Source of the DNA: Adenanthera pavonina
Taxonomy: Eukaryota; Streptophyta; Magnoliopsida; Fabales; Fabaceae
Reading direction: 5' to 3'
Assembly: GCA_026686845.1 (NCBI GenBank)
Contig: JAIVEN010000011.1
Coordinates: forward strand, 22,120,501-22,184,500
DNA: 64,000 bases
The notes under the pieces are model-generated. The model was not told the origin of the DNA and searched no databases. It saw nothing but the letters and a program-made list of their open reading frames with translations. Of the stretch, positions 23,071-33,828 are shown piece by piece; position 1 is the first letter of the stretch, and each line of letters starts with the position of its first letter. The translations under genes and the position numbers were made by a program.

Positions 23071-24183
23071 GAGAGAAGAGAGTGAGAAAAGAGTGAAAAA
23101 GAGGAAGAAAAAGAGGAAAAAGAGAAAAGAAAAAGAGAGTTTGAGAAAGAATGAGAGTGAATGTGAGCTTAAAGTAGTTTATACAAAGCTCCTTCCTTCT
23201 TCATATCATCTTTCTTATGTGTCTTCATTGTGTTTTCTTCTTCCTTCTCATTATGTTTCTAATTTCTTTAAATTATATCATCCATCATTATTGTATGAGT
23301 CCACAATTTCTTTTGAGTCCAAATTGCATGAGTCAATAATGAGTCCATTAGTTACTTTAGTACCTTCTTTCTCTAATATATCCTTCTATGCCATTCCATC
23401 TCATCATCATAGTGTTTTGTATTTCCTATGCATTTGTGAAGTAGTCCCGATTTGTTTTATGTCTTATGTTGCTTGTGTGTTTCATAAGTCATATGTTTTC
23501 ATGCTCCATTTTTGGCATTGTGTCCCATCTCATCCACATAAGTCTATTATGTTCCATTCTCTTTTTAGTTCATTCCCTTCTTTTGGTTTTGTGTTAGTAT
23601 GTACTTCTTTAGTCATTACTTCTCTATCTTTGTCTTACAATTGTGCATCATCATCTAATATTAAATTTGTCCAGATTTTGAGTTTATTGCATTATATTCA
23701 CATCTATCTAGATTTCATCCCGTATGATCTTTCTCATGCATTGATTTCAATTAAGTCCTTTTGTGTCAATTTTTGTCCCAATATCATTCCGCATGAATCC
23801 TCTAACACCTTGGTTCCATTTAAGTTTTGTTGTTTCGAATGGGTGTTTAGCTATTTGTTATAGGTTTTGAGTGAGGTTGATGAAAGCTCTAGTTTTCCAA
23901 TCCATGAAAATGACTTGTATGTGATTCAAACAAATGGATTGCATAGTAAGGTTTTTTATCCTAGAGATTGGTTGCAAAAGCTTAGAGGAACATTTAAAGC
24001 CAATTTGCAACCAAGGGAGAATATTGTCTTCCAAGTTAATGTGAAGATCAAAGCCACAAAGCAACAAATAAGTCTGAAAGGTAAGTATACTCCTTATTAT
24101 CTATTTGATGTTTTTAATCGTTCCCTTTCTTTCCATGTAGATTATGGAGATTCGAGGACAAATCCTTTCGAGGAGGGAGGGAA
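22988..24183 (+). pseudogene. Second frame of F: basic, then Ser/Phe/His-rich (function unknown)
   Basis: This frame is +1 to ORF1. It opens with about 50 Lys/Arg/Glu-rich residues, then about 230 residues rich in Ser, Phe, Leu, His and Tyr. A TAG stop lies at 23861-23863, after which the same frame continues into a segment ending RTNPFEEGGND. That last motif is typical of the end of plant gypsy polyproteins just before the LTR. RT and integrase, expected here, are absent. The same arrangement occurs in G. The hydrophobic part could be an unusual protein or simply pyrimidine-rich DNA that happens to lack stops. Confidence 0.45.
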
Positions 24184-25115
24184 TGATAGAATAAGGGCTA
24201 GGCATGACTTGCAAGAGTTTGGAGCGGAGCATGGAGAGCTTGGAAGACTTGATCAAAGTGCTGAATATAAAGCCCAAACTTAAGTGAGATCATCAACTCC
24301 AAAATATAAGTTTCAGATCCAAGCCCAAGAGGAGCCCATTGAAGGAGGTTACTTAAAATATCATGTGCTTCATTAAAAGAGCATGTGACTTAGACATTAA
24401 TGGGCTTAATTAGTGTTAATTTTATTTTTATTAATTATGGGCTGAACTTTGTTAATTAATAAAGCCCAATTAGTTAAATAGTAGTCTTTTTGATAGCCTG
24501 CCTTGTAAATAAACATATCATGTGCCAAACATGTGATTTCATTAATGTATTGGCATGTTTATAAGGGCTTAGGTCTTATTTTATTATTTTCTTATGAATT
24601 TTCGTTATTTTATTTTAAGGTTTTATTTTACTAGTTTCCTATGTCCAATAGGAGTATTATTTGGGCCTAAAGTCTTCTAATCCTATTAGGATTACTTAAG
24701 CCCAAATTAATTAGGGTTTCCAGGCTTATTAGGTTAGATTTTACCTTGCTATTTAAGGCTAACTTACATGTGCTTTTTTTCATATTTGAATGATTAAAGT
24801 TTCAGACTTTGTGAGTTTCTCTTGTGTTCTTTGAGTGCTATGATGAAACTATGACTTATCAAGGAATTGGTCAATCCTTGTAGCGTCACCGGAACTAGGG
24901 TTCAAGAGACCGGTTCTCTTGGGTTCTAATTTATTAAGACCAACATCTATCCTTCTTATCTTCTCTATTATTATTTTCTTTTTACTGCTATTTTTTTGTC
25001 CGTTTTGTTCATTTCCTTTGCGTCTAGTCTTTATGTTCCTTGTTTCGCAAAGATCCGAGTGTCATACACATCAAAGTGGGTTCTTTGAATGGATTCCATA
25101 GGGGTTCACTTATCA
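24184..25115 (+). repeat. 3' LTR of gypsy derivative F
   Basis: It starts TGATAGAATAAG after a purine-rich tract and ends CACTTATCA, with TGAT/ATCA termini. Its length of 932 bp compares with 918 and 919 bp for the LTRs of G. The region around 24790-24930 (CTTATCAAGGA, GGTTCAAGAGAC) aligns with the reverse complement of 53580-53660. Confidence 0.75.
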
Positions 25116-25217
25116 TTTACTCTCCTTATTGTATTTGTCCTCTTTGTTATTGGATTGACTAGACTGGTACTGGTTAGATATCTGATGATTGATTATTTAT
25201 ATGTCTGTTGGATTTTG
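25116..25217 (+). other. Left remnant of the Athila-like element E1 interior
   Basis: About 100 bp lie between the F LTR and solo LTR H. They rejoin 40573 when H and C are removed. The last five bases, TTTTG (25213-25217), are repeated at 40573-40577. No coding potential was seen. Confidence 0.55.
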
Positions 25218-26053
25218 TGCAACACCTTACTTTTTAGACTCATTTTCCATGAATTAGACTCCTTTTAAGTCTGATTATATTTGATTCTAAGCTTGAATCA
25301 CATGAGAATGAAAATAAGAATTTTTAAAACTTTTTGTTACTGTTCATATGGTAGTTTTCACTTTATCGACTGAACTTTGAAAATTCATAACTAATTCTAA
25401 AAAAATAATTTCATAGTAATTCAAGTCTCTAATAATAGATAAAACCTTATTTACATGGTAAAAATATGAAATAGAGCATTCTCTTGACCAATTTATACAG
25501 TTTATTTCTCAAACATTTACTGTATATTTGGTCATTTTCTTTTTCTCAGAATTTTGTCCTTATTTTTAAAAATTCATATCTCACTCTACCATGAGTCAAT
25601 TTGTGCATTCCTTATGTCATTGGAAAGCCTTGTGAGTCTACTTTCTAGAAATATTTTTCTTGTACATTTATTCAACTTGTACAAGGCATGACATTAACTT
25701 CACTATTATGGGTCAAAACTCTACCTCTACTAGAACAGTTTTAGGAGAAATTACATAACTCCTTCTTTATAGCTCCAAAGGGTTTCAAACTAGTGGCATT
25801 CATTCCCTAAGACTTGGAGCTTTCCATAAATGCAAATTACTGAATTTTTGGAGCTATACAAGATTTTATAGTGCCTTTTGAATAATCCAGTGTTCACAAT
25901 GTAGGCTCCAGTTTTTCTAACACTGTCCAATTCTGAACCCTAAATTCAAAAATTCGTTATAATTCATACATTTATCCAATTCAAGTGCTCTTTAACTCTA
26001 TGAAAAGCTTGTTCTGTATATTTTAAGAGCATGTATAACACTTATATAGGATA

Positions 26054-27837
26054 TGTTGGATCAAGAGTTTTGATGATTCCTAACCAACACTCAAGAGCTT
26101 GGATTGAAGATATCAAAGGAGATCAAAGCTGTTTCAAGTGAAGATTTTCTGAGTATTTGCTATTAGATCTTTTGTAGGATCTTTAGTTTCAGTTTAGATT
26201 GGGTAAAAGATTTTGATTTGAGAAAAAGACATTTTCAAACCTTGATTTAAAGTTAAATCTTTACTTATTTGAAAAATACTCACAAACAGACGAAGTTTGA
26301 AAGTATAACTTAACTGTCAAGTTAGAAATTTGAACTTTGCTTTTGGAAATTCGAATTTCAAGCTAAAACTGAATAAGTCTGGAGAGGTGTCCCTCTGTCA
26401 GACAAATTTTGGTCCTTTAAAATTTGAATTTTCATCAAGTCTGAAAGAAGCCTTTTTGTGACAGACGAACTTTGACTTAGCAACATTCGAATTTTCATCT
26501 TAATCAAGGGAGCTACTTTGTGACATTCGAATTTCACTCTTTCAAAATTCGAATTTAAGACAAAATGCAATTTGTGAAAACCAAAGAAATTCGTCTGAAA
26601 CTTTGCTAAAATTCATCTGAAATCAAGAAAAAACTAAGTTTGAAAAATGCTCTCTGACAGACGAACTTTGACTTAGCAACATTCGAATTTTCATCTTAAT
26701 CAAGGGAGCTACTTTTGTGACATTCGAATTTCACTCTTTCAAAATTTGAATTTCAGACAAAACAAAACTTGAGAAAATAGAAGAAATTCGTCTGAAAGTT
26801 TGATAAAGTTCATCTGAGATCAAGAAAGATTTAAGTCTCAAAACTGGTCTCTGACAGACGAATTTCACTCTGCCAAAATTCGAATTTCAAAGAAAATGAA
26901 CTACTGTGCCTATTTGAACGTTCAACGGACAGACGAATTTTGGGCATCCAAAATTCGAATTTCGAGGGTACTGTAGAAAATTGAAAACACTGTTCACGAT
27001 TTACAGAAAAACTTTCTTCTTGAAAATTCGTATGTCACATTGTGAAAATATTTTATAAGTTTCAAAATTCGAATTTCACTCTATGGACAGACGAACTTCG
27101 TATTTTAACGTTGAAAGCTTTAACCTTCGGTTCCCTTGAAATTCGTCTGTTGGCCAACCAAAATTCGAATTTCAGTATGTCAGAAACATTAAATGCGGTT
27201 GGTAAACGGATAGTTTTTCAGAGTAACCGTTGGATAACTTCCCCAACGGATAGATTTAGTCTCTAACGGATATTTGAGACCTAAATCTATAAATACAACA
27301 TCATTTGAAGTTGTGGGTAACGAATCAAACTTGTATATACCGAATTTCTGCTGAATTTTCATCTCAAAAGCTTTTACCCTTCCAACTTCATTATTTGTAC
27401 TTAAACCTTCATATCTACTCTATTCAAGAGAGTTATTCATTTGTAAACAATCTACTCTTCATCTGAAAGATAGATTTACTTGTGAGGGGTATTCACAAGG
27501 GGATTGGGAAGCACTTAGAGAAAGTGCTTAGAGAGTTTGAGAGAGCTCAGAATAGAGCATACTCGTGTACTTTGGCTTTAGCAAGAAGCCCGTTGAAATT
27601 CTTGCTGGATAGTGGATAAATCTCAAGAGGTGTCTTGGGGACTGGATGTAGGTCAAGTGGATAGACCGAACCAGGATAAATCACTGAGTTTTCTCCTCCT
27701 TATCTCTACTTTTCAGCTTGCTCTATTTTACACGTTGTTTTCATTATACTGTGATATCTTCACTTGCTTTGCTTTGTGCAGAAAAATTTCAATCTTCCCA
27801 ATTCACCCCCCCTCTTGGGAAGTCAACCTTGCTAACA
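26054..27837 (+). repeat. 5' LTR of copy C
   Basis: This is a 1784-bp LTR from TGTTGGATCAAG to TTGCTAACA. A block of about 95 bp with CAGACGAACTTTGACTTAG and two ATTCGAATTT palindromes is duplicated (about 26460-26553 and 26656-26750). A TATA box lies at 27287-27295. The end carries CTTCCCAA (27794-27801) and TTGGGAAG (27815-27822). Confidence 0.95.
27205..27295 (+). promoter_or_regulatory. LTR promoter core of copy C
   Basis: AACGGATAG at 27205-27213, TAACCGTTGGA at 27224-27234 (perfect mitosis-specific activator consensus on the minus strand), AACGGATAG at 27245-27253, AACGGATA at 27265-27272 and CTATAAATA at 27287-27295. The upstream W-box core of copy A is changed to TTGGCC here. Confidence 0.6.
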
Positions 27838-27839
27838 AT

Positions 27840-27853
27840 TGGTATCAGAGCCC
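27840..27853 (+). other. Primer binding site of copy C (tRNA-iMet)
   Basis: TGGTATCAGAGCCC follows two bases after the LTR end. It is identical to copy A. Confidence 0.93.
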
Positions 27854-27892
27854 GGATTCCCATTCAAAGGAGTTTACAGTCCGGGAACAAAG

Positions 27893-29692
27893 ATGGCTGG
27901 CTTTGGAGAGAGTGTACTTCCTGAAGGGAACAACACTAACAGACCACCAGGCTTCAGTGGAGAGCATTATGGGTACTGGAAGATGAGGATGCAGATCTAC
28001 CTCCAATCAATTGATCTTGACATCTGGTCAGTCATTGATAAAGGAGATTTCGTCCCAATGGCTCTAACTGAAGATGGAAGCTACAAAGAGAAGCTGGAAG
28101 CAGAGTGGAATGATGAAGACAGAAGGAGAGTCCTACTGAATTTTAAAGCAAAGCATTGTTTAGTCAGTGCCCTGAACCAGGACGAATTCTACAGGGTCTC
28201 ACAATGCACCACTGCAAAAGGGATGTGAGACACTCTGCAGATTGCACATGAAGGGACATCTGGGGTCAGGGAGAACAGACTCAATACGTGCATTGGAGAA
28301 TATGAGAGCTTCAGGATGTCTGAAGGAGAAACTGTAAAGGAGCTCCAAAAGAGATTTACTCTCATTGTGAATCAACTGAAGAGCCTAGGAAAGGAATACA
28401 CTCAATCAGAGAAAGTGAGAAAAATTCTCAGAGCTCTCCCTCTGGAATGGCAGCCCAAGGTGACAGCAATAGAAGAAGCCAGAGGAGAATCAATGGCCTC
28501 TGTCACAGCTCTCTTTGGGAGCCTTGAGGAGTATGAAGGAAAAATCAAAGCTCTCAAGGAAGCCGGGTTGGACAGAAAGAAGAAAGGCCTTGCTCTCAAA
28601 GCTGCTGATGAAAAGGAAGAAGAATCTGACGAAGAGGATGAACTTGATGAGGAAACATTGGCTATGATGGTCAGAAAATTCGGAAGATTCTACAGCAAGA
28701 AAAAGAACAAGAGATTCTTCAAGAAGGTAGCTGCTGGGGAAAGCAAGAAAGAGGCAAAAGAATCTGTGACTTGCTATGAGTGCAAGAAGCAGGGACACAT
28801 AAAGTGGGACTGCCCCCAATTCCTCAAAAAGCAAGAAAAGGAAAAGAAAGCTGCTGACAGAGGGAAAAAGAAGAAAGCCTACATCTCATCCATATGGGGC
28901 AACAGCTCAGACGAGGAAGAAGAAGATGAAGATGAGATTGCCAACATTTGTCTAATGGCACTTGCCTCTGAAGAAGCTACACCCTCATACAGCAGTGATC
29001 AGGATGAAGAGGTATATGAATCTGAACCTTCCTATTTTGAATTGCTGGATGCTTTTCATGAGCTTCATGATGATTTCATTAAAGTTGCTAAAGAACTAAA
29101 ATTGGCAAAGAAGAAGATAAGCAAGCTGGAGTCTCAAAGCATAGTTTCTGAAACTGCTTCTTTACCTACTTCTGAATCTATTTGCTGCACTTCATGCACT
29201 GAACTTAAACAAACTAATGATTATCTAGTTAAAAGTATGTCTAGGCTCACTAGAGGTAAAGATATGTTGTTTGCATTGATTGGAAGCCAAAGAATTTCAC
29301 AAGGAAAAGCCGGTCTTGGCTATGATCCATGTGCTGTCAAGGAAAAGATTAGGAAGAAAAACCAGAATGCATATATGAGACATTTTGTGCATGCTGAGAG
29401 CAACAGAAAGAAAGATCACATGTCATCTCGCATTGAAACATATAATCAACCAAAGCATGCAAGACAAAAGCATTATCTGCATTATTTTCTTCCTGCTTCT
29501 CAATCTAGCAGTCCCTTCACTACCTGTCATTTCTGTAACAAAAAGGGACATATTTCCAGTTCTTGTGTCTTGAGGAAAAATGAACGTGGCAGGAAAGTTG
29601 GATGGGTTCCCAAAGTTGCATTTGCATCTAGGGAAAAATATACTGACCAAAAAGGACCCAAGAAAATTTGGGTACCTAAAAGGAAATCATAA
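27893..29692 (+). pseudogene. gag: Sirevirus gag, copy C, one premature stop
   Basis: This is a 599-codon frame from ATG at 27893 to TAA at 29690-29692, broken only by TGA at 28226-28228 (codon 112, Trp in A and B). The domains are the copia gag N-terminal region with PPGFSGEHYGYWKMR (about 20-250), the CCHC knuckle CYECKKQGHIKWDC from about 294, an acidic patch near 340-355, a coiled-coil-like heptad region near 383-414, and a second CCHC knuckle CHFCNKKGHISSSC from about 545. The chosen ATG follows the primer site by about 40 bp and starts at the same place in all three copies. The stop is a G-to-A change, so this could have been an active gene recently. Confidence 0.93.
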
Positions 29693-29700
29693 ACATTGTT

Positions 29701-32700
29701 TTGCAGGTCTGTCTCAAAGCTAAGAAAAGCAACAAATGGTATATGGACAGTGCCTGCTCAAGTCACATGACTGGTGACAAGGAGAAGTTCATCACCCTTA
29801 GAGACAAGAAAGGAGGAAAGGTGACCTTTGGAGGTGATCAATATGGTAAAATTGTTGGTATTGGCATTGTGGGCAAAAATCCTAAAACATCCATTGAAGA
29901 GGTGCTGTTTGTGATTGGCCTCAACCACAACTTACTAAGCGTGAGTCAGACTTGTGACAAAGGAAACTGGGTGCTGTTTGACTCAAAGTTTTGCCTGGTC
30001 ATCAGAAAAAGTGATCACAGAGTAATCCTCAAGGCTCAAAGGTATGGTAACTGCTATACTATTGACCTTGATGAACTTCCTCCTTTAGATTCTGTGTGCT
30101 TAATCAGTCAAAATAACGATAGTTGGTTATGGCATAGGAGATTAGCTCATGTCAATATGAATCAATTGTCTAAACTGGTTAAAAATGAGCTAGTTACTGG
30201 TTTGCCAAAAATATCTTTTGAAAAGGATAAAGAATGTGATGCATGCTTAAAAGGAAAACAAATTAAATCATCCTTCAAATCTAAAAACATAGTTACTACA
30301 ACAAGACCACTTGAGTTGCTGCATATGGACTTAATTGGACCATCTAGGGTGAAAAGTCTTGGTGGTAATCTGTATGTGCTTGTAATTGTTGATGATTATT
30401 CTAGATTTACTTGGACATTATTCCTTTCTTCTAAGAGTGATACCTTTGATGCATTTGTTACCTTAGTTAAGAAAGTACAAAATGAGAAAGGTATCTCTAT
30501 TGTGTCTATCAGATCAGATCATGGAGGAGAATTTGAAAATGCATACTTCCTGGAGTACTGTAGTGAGCATGGAATTGACCACAACTTCTCAGCTCCTAGG
30601 ACTCCTCAACAAAATGGAGTAGTAGAAAGGAAGAACAGAACTATTGGGGAGATGGCCAGAGCTATGCTGAATGAGAAGGAACTTTCTCAAGTGTTCTGGG
30701 CTGATGCAGTGAACACAGCAAGTTACATCATCAACAGAGCCTACATCAGACCCATCCTGGGAAAGACTCCATACGAGCTGTACAAGGGGAGAAAGCCAAA
30801 TCTGTCCCATCTCCATGTGTTCGGGTGCAAATGCTTCATTCACAACAATGGCAAAGAAAACCTAGGTAAATTTGATGCCAAATCAGATGAAGGTATATTT
30901 CTAGGCTACTCTAGTAGGAGTAAGGCATATAGAGTTTATAATAAAAGATCAAATGTGGTAGAAGAATCTGTGCATGTGGTTTTCATTGAAAATGAAACTG
31001 TTTCAAAACATATTACCAATGAGGATGATCTTGCTTTCAATTTTGAAAAACTGGGCATTTCTAATAAAAGTAGAACTGAACCTCCAAAAATATCTGAATC
31101 TGTTAACATAGAGGAAGATATCCAGGAGCAAGAGTTTGATGAAGAAAATAATGAAGAAACATCTCAAGAACTCCCTAGAGCTTGGAGATATCAAAGGAAT
31201 CATCCTGTTGATCAAGTGATAGGAGATGTTCAAGAGAGAGTCAAAACCAGAAAACAGTTAAGGGATCAAATGCTAAATTGTGCTTTCATTTCTCAAATTG
31301 AACCCAAATGTGCTGAAGAAGCCTTAACTGATGATTACTGGATTTTGGCAATGCAAGATGAACTTAATCAGTTTGAAAGAAATCAAGTTTGGGATTTAGT
31401 ACCTAGACCCAAAAATCATCCTGTTATTGGTACCAAATGGGTTTTCAGAAACAAACTTGATGAATCTGGAACTATAATCAGAAATAAAGCTAGATTAGTT
31501 GCTAAAGGGTATAATCAAGAAGAAGGTATTGATTTTGAAGAAACCTTTGCACCAGTAGCCAGATTAGAAGCTATAAGAATTCTACTAGCTTATGCATGCA
31601 TGAAAAATATTTTGCTATATCAAATGGATGTAAAAAGTGCTTTTTTGAATGGATATATCATGGAAGAAGTTTATGTAGATCAACCTCCAGGCTTTGAGGA
31701 TTCTACAAAACCAAACCATGTCTATAAACTGAAGAAAGCTCTTTATGGATTAAAACAAGTCCCTAGAGCATGGTATGAAAGATTGAGCAATTTTCTGTCT
31801 GAAAAAGGATTTAACAGAGGCAAAGTTGACACAACTTTATTTACTAAGAAAGAGAATAAAGATTTACTAATTGTCCAAATCTATGTTGATGATATTATTT
31901 TCGGTGCTACTAATGAAACTCTTTGCAAGGAATTTTCTAAGTTAATAATGCAGGGAGAATTCGAAATGTCCATGATGGGTGAACTCAATTTCTTCCTTGG
32001 ATTGCAAATCAGACAGCTTAATGATGGTATCTTTCTCAGTCAATCCAAGTATCTAAAGGAGCTGTTAAAGAAGTTTGGAATGGAGAATGCCAAGCCAATG
32101 GGAACACCTATGGCCACTACAACCAAACTGGACATGGATGAAAATGGGAAAATGTTTGACATTACTCAATACAGAAGAATGATTGGATCCCTGCTGTACC
32201 TAACTGCCAGCAGACCTGACATTATGTTCAGTGTCTGCATGTGTGCAAGGTTCCAATCATGCCCCAAAGAAACCCATGCAACAGCTGTGAAAAGAATTTT
32301 CAGATATCTAATTGGAACATCACAGATGGGTCAATGGTATCCAAAAGGCAATGGAGAAGATCTCAAAGGATACACGGATGCTGATTTTGCAGGATCCAAA
32401 ACTGACAGAAAAAGCACAAGTGGAACTTGTCAGTTTCTTGGAGGATCCCTGGTTTCATGGTTCAGCAAAAAGTAAAACAGTGTGGCTCTATCCACTGCAG
32501 AAGCTGAGTATGTTGCAACTGGAAGCTGTTGTGCCCAAGTCATCTGGATGAAGCAGCAGCTTGAGGATCTTGAGGTTAAAATGAAAGAGATACCCATCAT
32601 GTGTGATAATCAAAGTGCCATAAACATCACTAAAAATCCTATCATGCACTCAAGGACGAAACATATTGAGGTTAGACACCACTTCATAAGGGATCATGTT

Positions 32701-32835
32701 CTGAAAGAAGAAGTTAAGCTGGAATACATCCCAACAGAGGATCAACTAGCCGACATACTAACCAAACCTCTACCAGAAGACAGGCATTGCAAAATAAGAA
32801 GAGAATTGGGAATGGTAAATCCCAATGAATTGTAA
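29701..32835 (+). pseudogene. pol: Sirevirus pol, copy C, one premature stop in RNase H
   Basis: The frame opens just before the gag stop, in the -1 frame, with no ATG of its own. Residues are counted from 29701. Protease D16 is in MDSACSSHMTG (DSA rather than the common DSG). The pre-integrase zinc region is at 141-185. The integrase triad is D near 209, D near 271 and E near 308. RT runs from about 567 to 780 with YVDD at 728-731. RNase H has TDADFAG near 891, STAEAEY near 931 and CDNQSA near 968. TAA at 32473-32475 (Gln in A and B) cuts RNase H after its first catalytic Asp. The protein normally ends NPNEL at 32835. The stop codon overlaps a GTAAGT. Confidence 0.94.
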
Positions 32836-33828
32836 GTCATTTCTGTGCAATTCTGTCTTTAGAATTTTTAATACTAGAATTTATTCTAACTTGAGCATCG
32901 GAGTATGTTTTAATATAGTTGCAGGTGCTCCTTGTGAAAATCAATGGCTAAAAGTTTGAAAGATTAGAGCACTCCAGATTGGAACAACCAGAAAATGAAG
33001 TGAATGATAATTATTCTAAGGTCTGGATCCATTCTGTAAGTTTTTTTTTAAAGTTGAAATTTGTATGATGTTTGATTTCTAGATGAATTTCATTGATAAT
33101 CTGTGTTTTTGAACTGGTCAACATTCGAATTTTGGTTGATCAACAGACAAACTTTGGCCTGTTATGCCTTGAACAGTTCTCGGTAATGCCTTGAAATTCG
33201 TCTGTTGAAGCTTGAAAGTTCGAATTTTCAAAAACAGAAATTTCAAAGTTATAGTTGTCCATCACTGTTATACGAATTATTACTTCTTAACATACTAATA
33301 TTGGACAATATTCATAAAAGTTGAAAAATTCGAAGTTTCAGTTTGAAATTCGTCTGTTGACTTATGCTCTTGATGATTGAATGCTTGAAAGATGTTGCTC
33401 TGCATGCTTAATTCGTCTATTGGTTGAAGTTTTGTTTATTGAAGCTATTTTTCTTTTCAACATTCGAATTTTGTCAGAGCAAAATTCGTCTGATTGTGTA
33501 TGTATTGATTGTTTCAAGCCTCTGTCAGACGAACTTTCAAGATGAAAATTTGTCTGTCAGTAAGACGAGCTGAACGGTTTCACTTGTAACTGCCCGAAGT
33601 TCGAATTTTGACCCCTCAAAATTCGTCTGTCAGACGGTTACATGCGTTAAAACCGACGGTTTCCCACAGAACAGACGCAACCTTATTTGTAACTTCTCCA
33701 AGTCTGTTCTGATTCTCTCTTCAATCCTCTTAACTCCTGTCCAAAAACCGTCTTTTCTCACCGATTAAACTTCCTTTCGCATCCCTTAAATCTATTCTCA
33801 GCCACATTCTGCATCATTCAACCAAGAA
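32836..33828 (+). other. Pol-ORF3 spacer of copy C
   Basis: It is noncoding. Intron-like signals are GTAAGT at 32832-32837, TTCTAAC near 32885 and TTGCAG ending at 32924 (93 nt). A second GTAAGT is at 33036-33041, and a possible acceptor TTCTCAG ends at 33801. ATTCGAATT, CAGACGAAC and TTCGTCTG motifs recur between about 33120 and 33640. Confidence 0.6.

Larger units (their letters stand above)
22055..25115 (+). mobile_element. Gag-only Ty3/gypsy derivative F (3' half)
   Basis: F has a gag-like frame, a second long frame, a purine-rich tract (GAGGAGGGAGGGAA) and a 3' LTR, but no RT, RNase H or integrase. It is colinear with G at 53396-58391 on the other strand. The 5' half lies left of B and A, outside the window. 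The right flank is TTTAC. Confidence 0.75.

Noticed and set aside
24919..25101. Small hydrophobic ORF in the F LTR
   Set aside because: It lies within the LTR in T-rich DNA, has no homologue in the G LTRs, and no start context.
29667..29706. A complete mini-intron between GTACCT and TTTTGCAG at the gag-pol boundary
   Set aside because: About 36 nt is below the usual plant intron minimum. Only an acceptor used with a distant donor seems possible.
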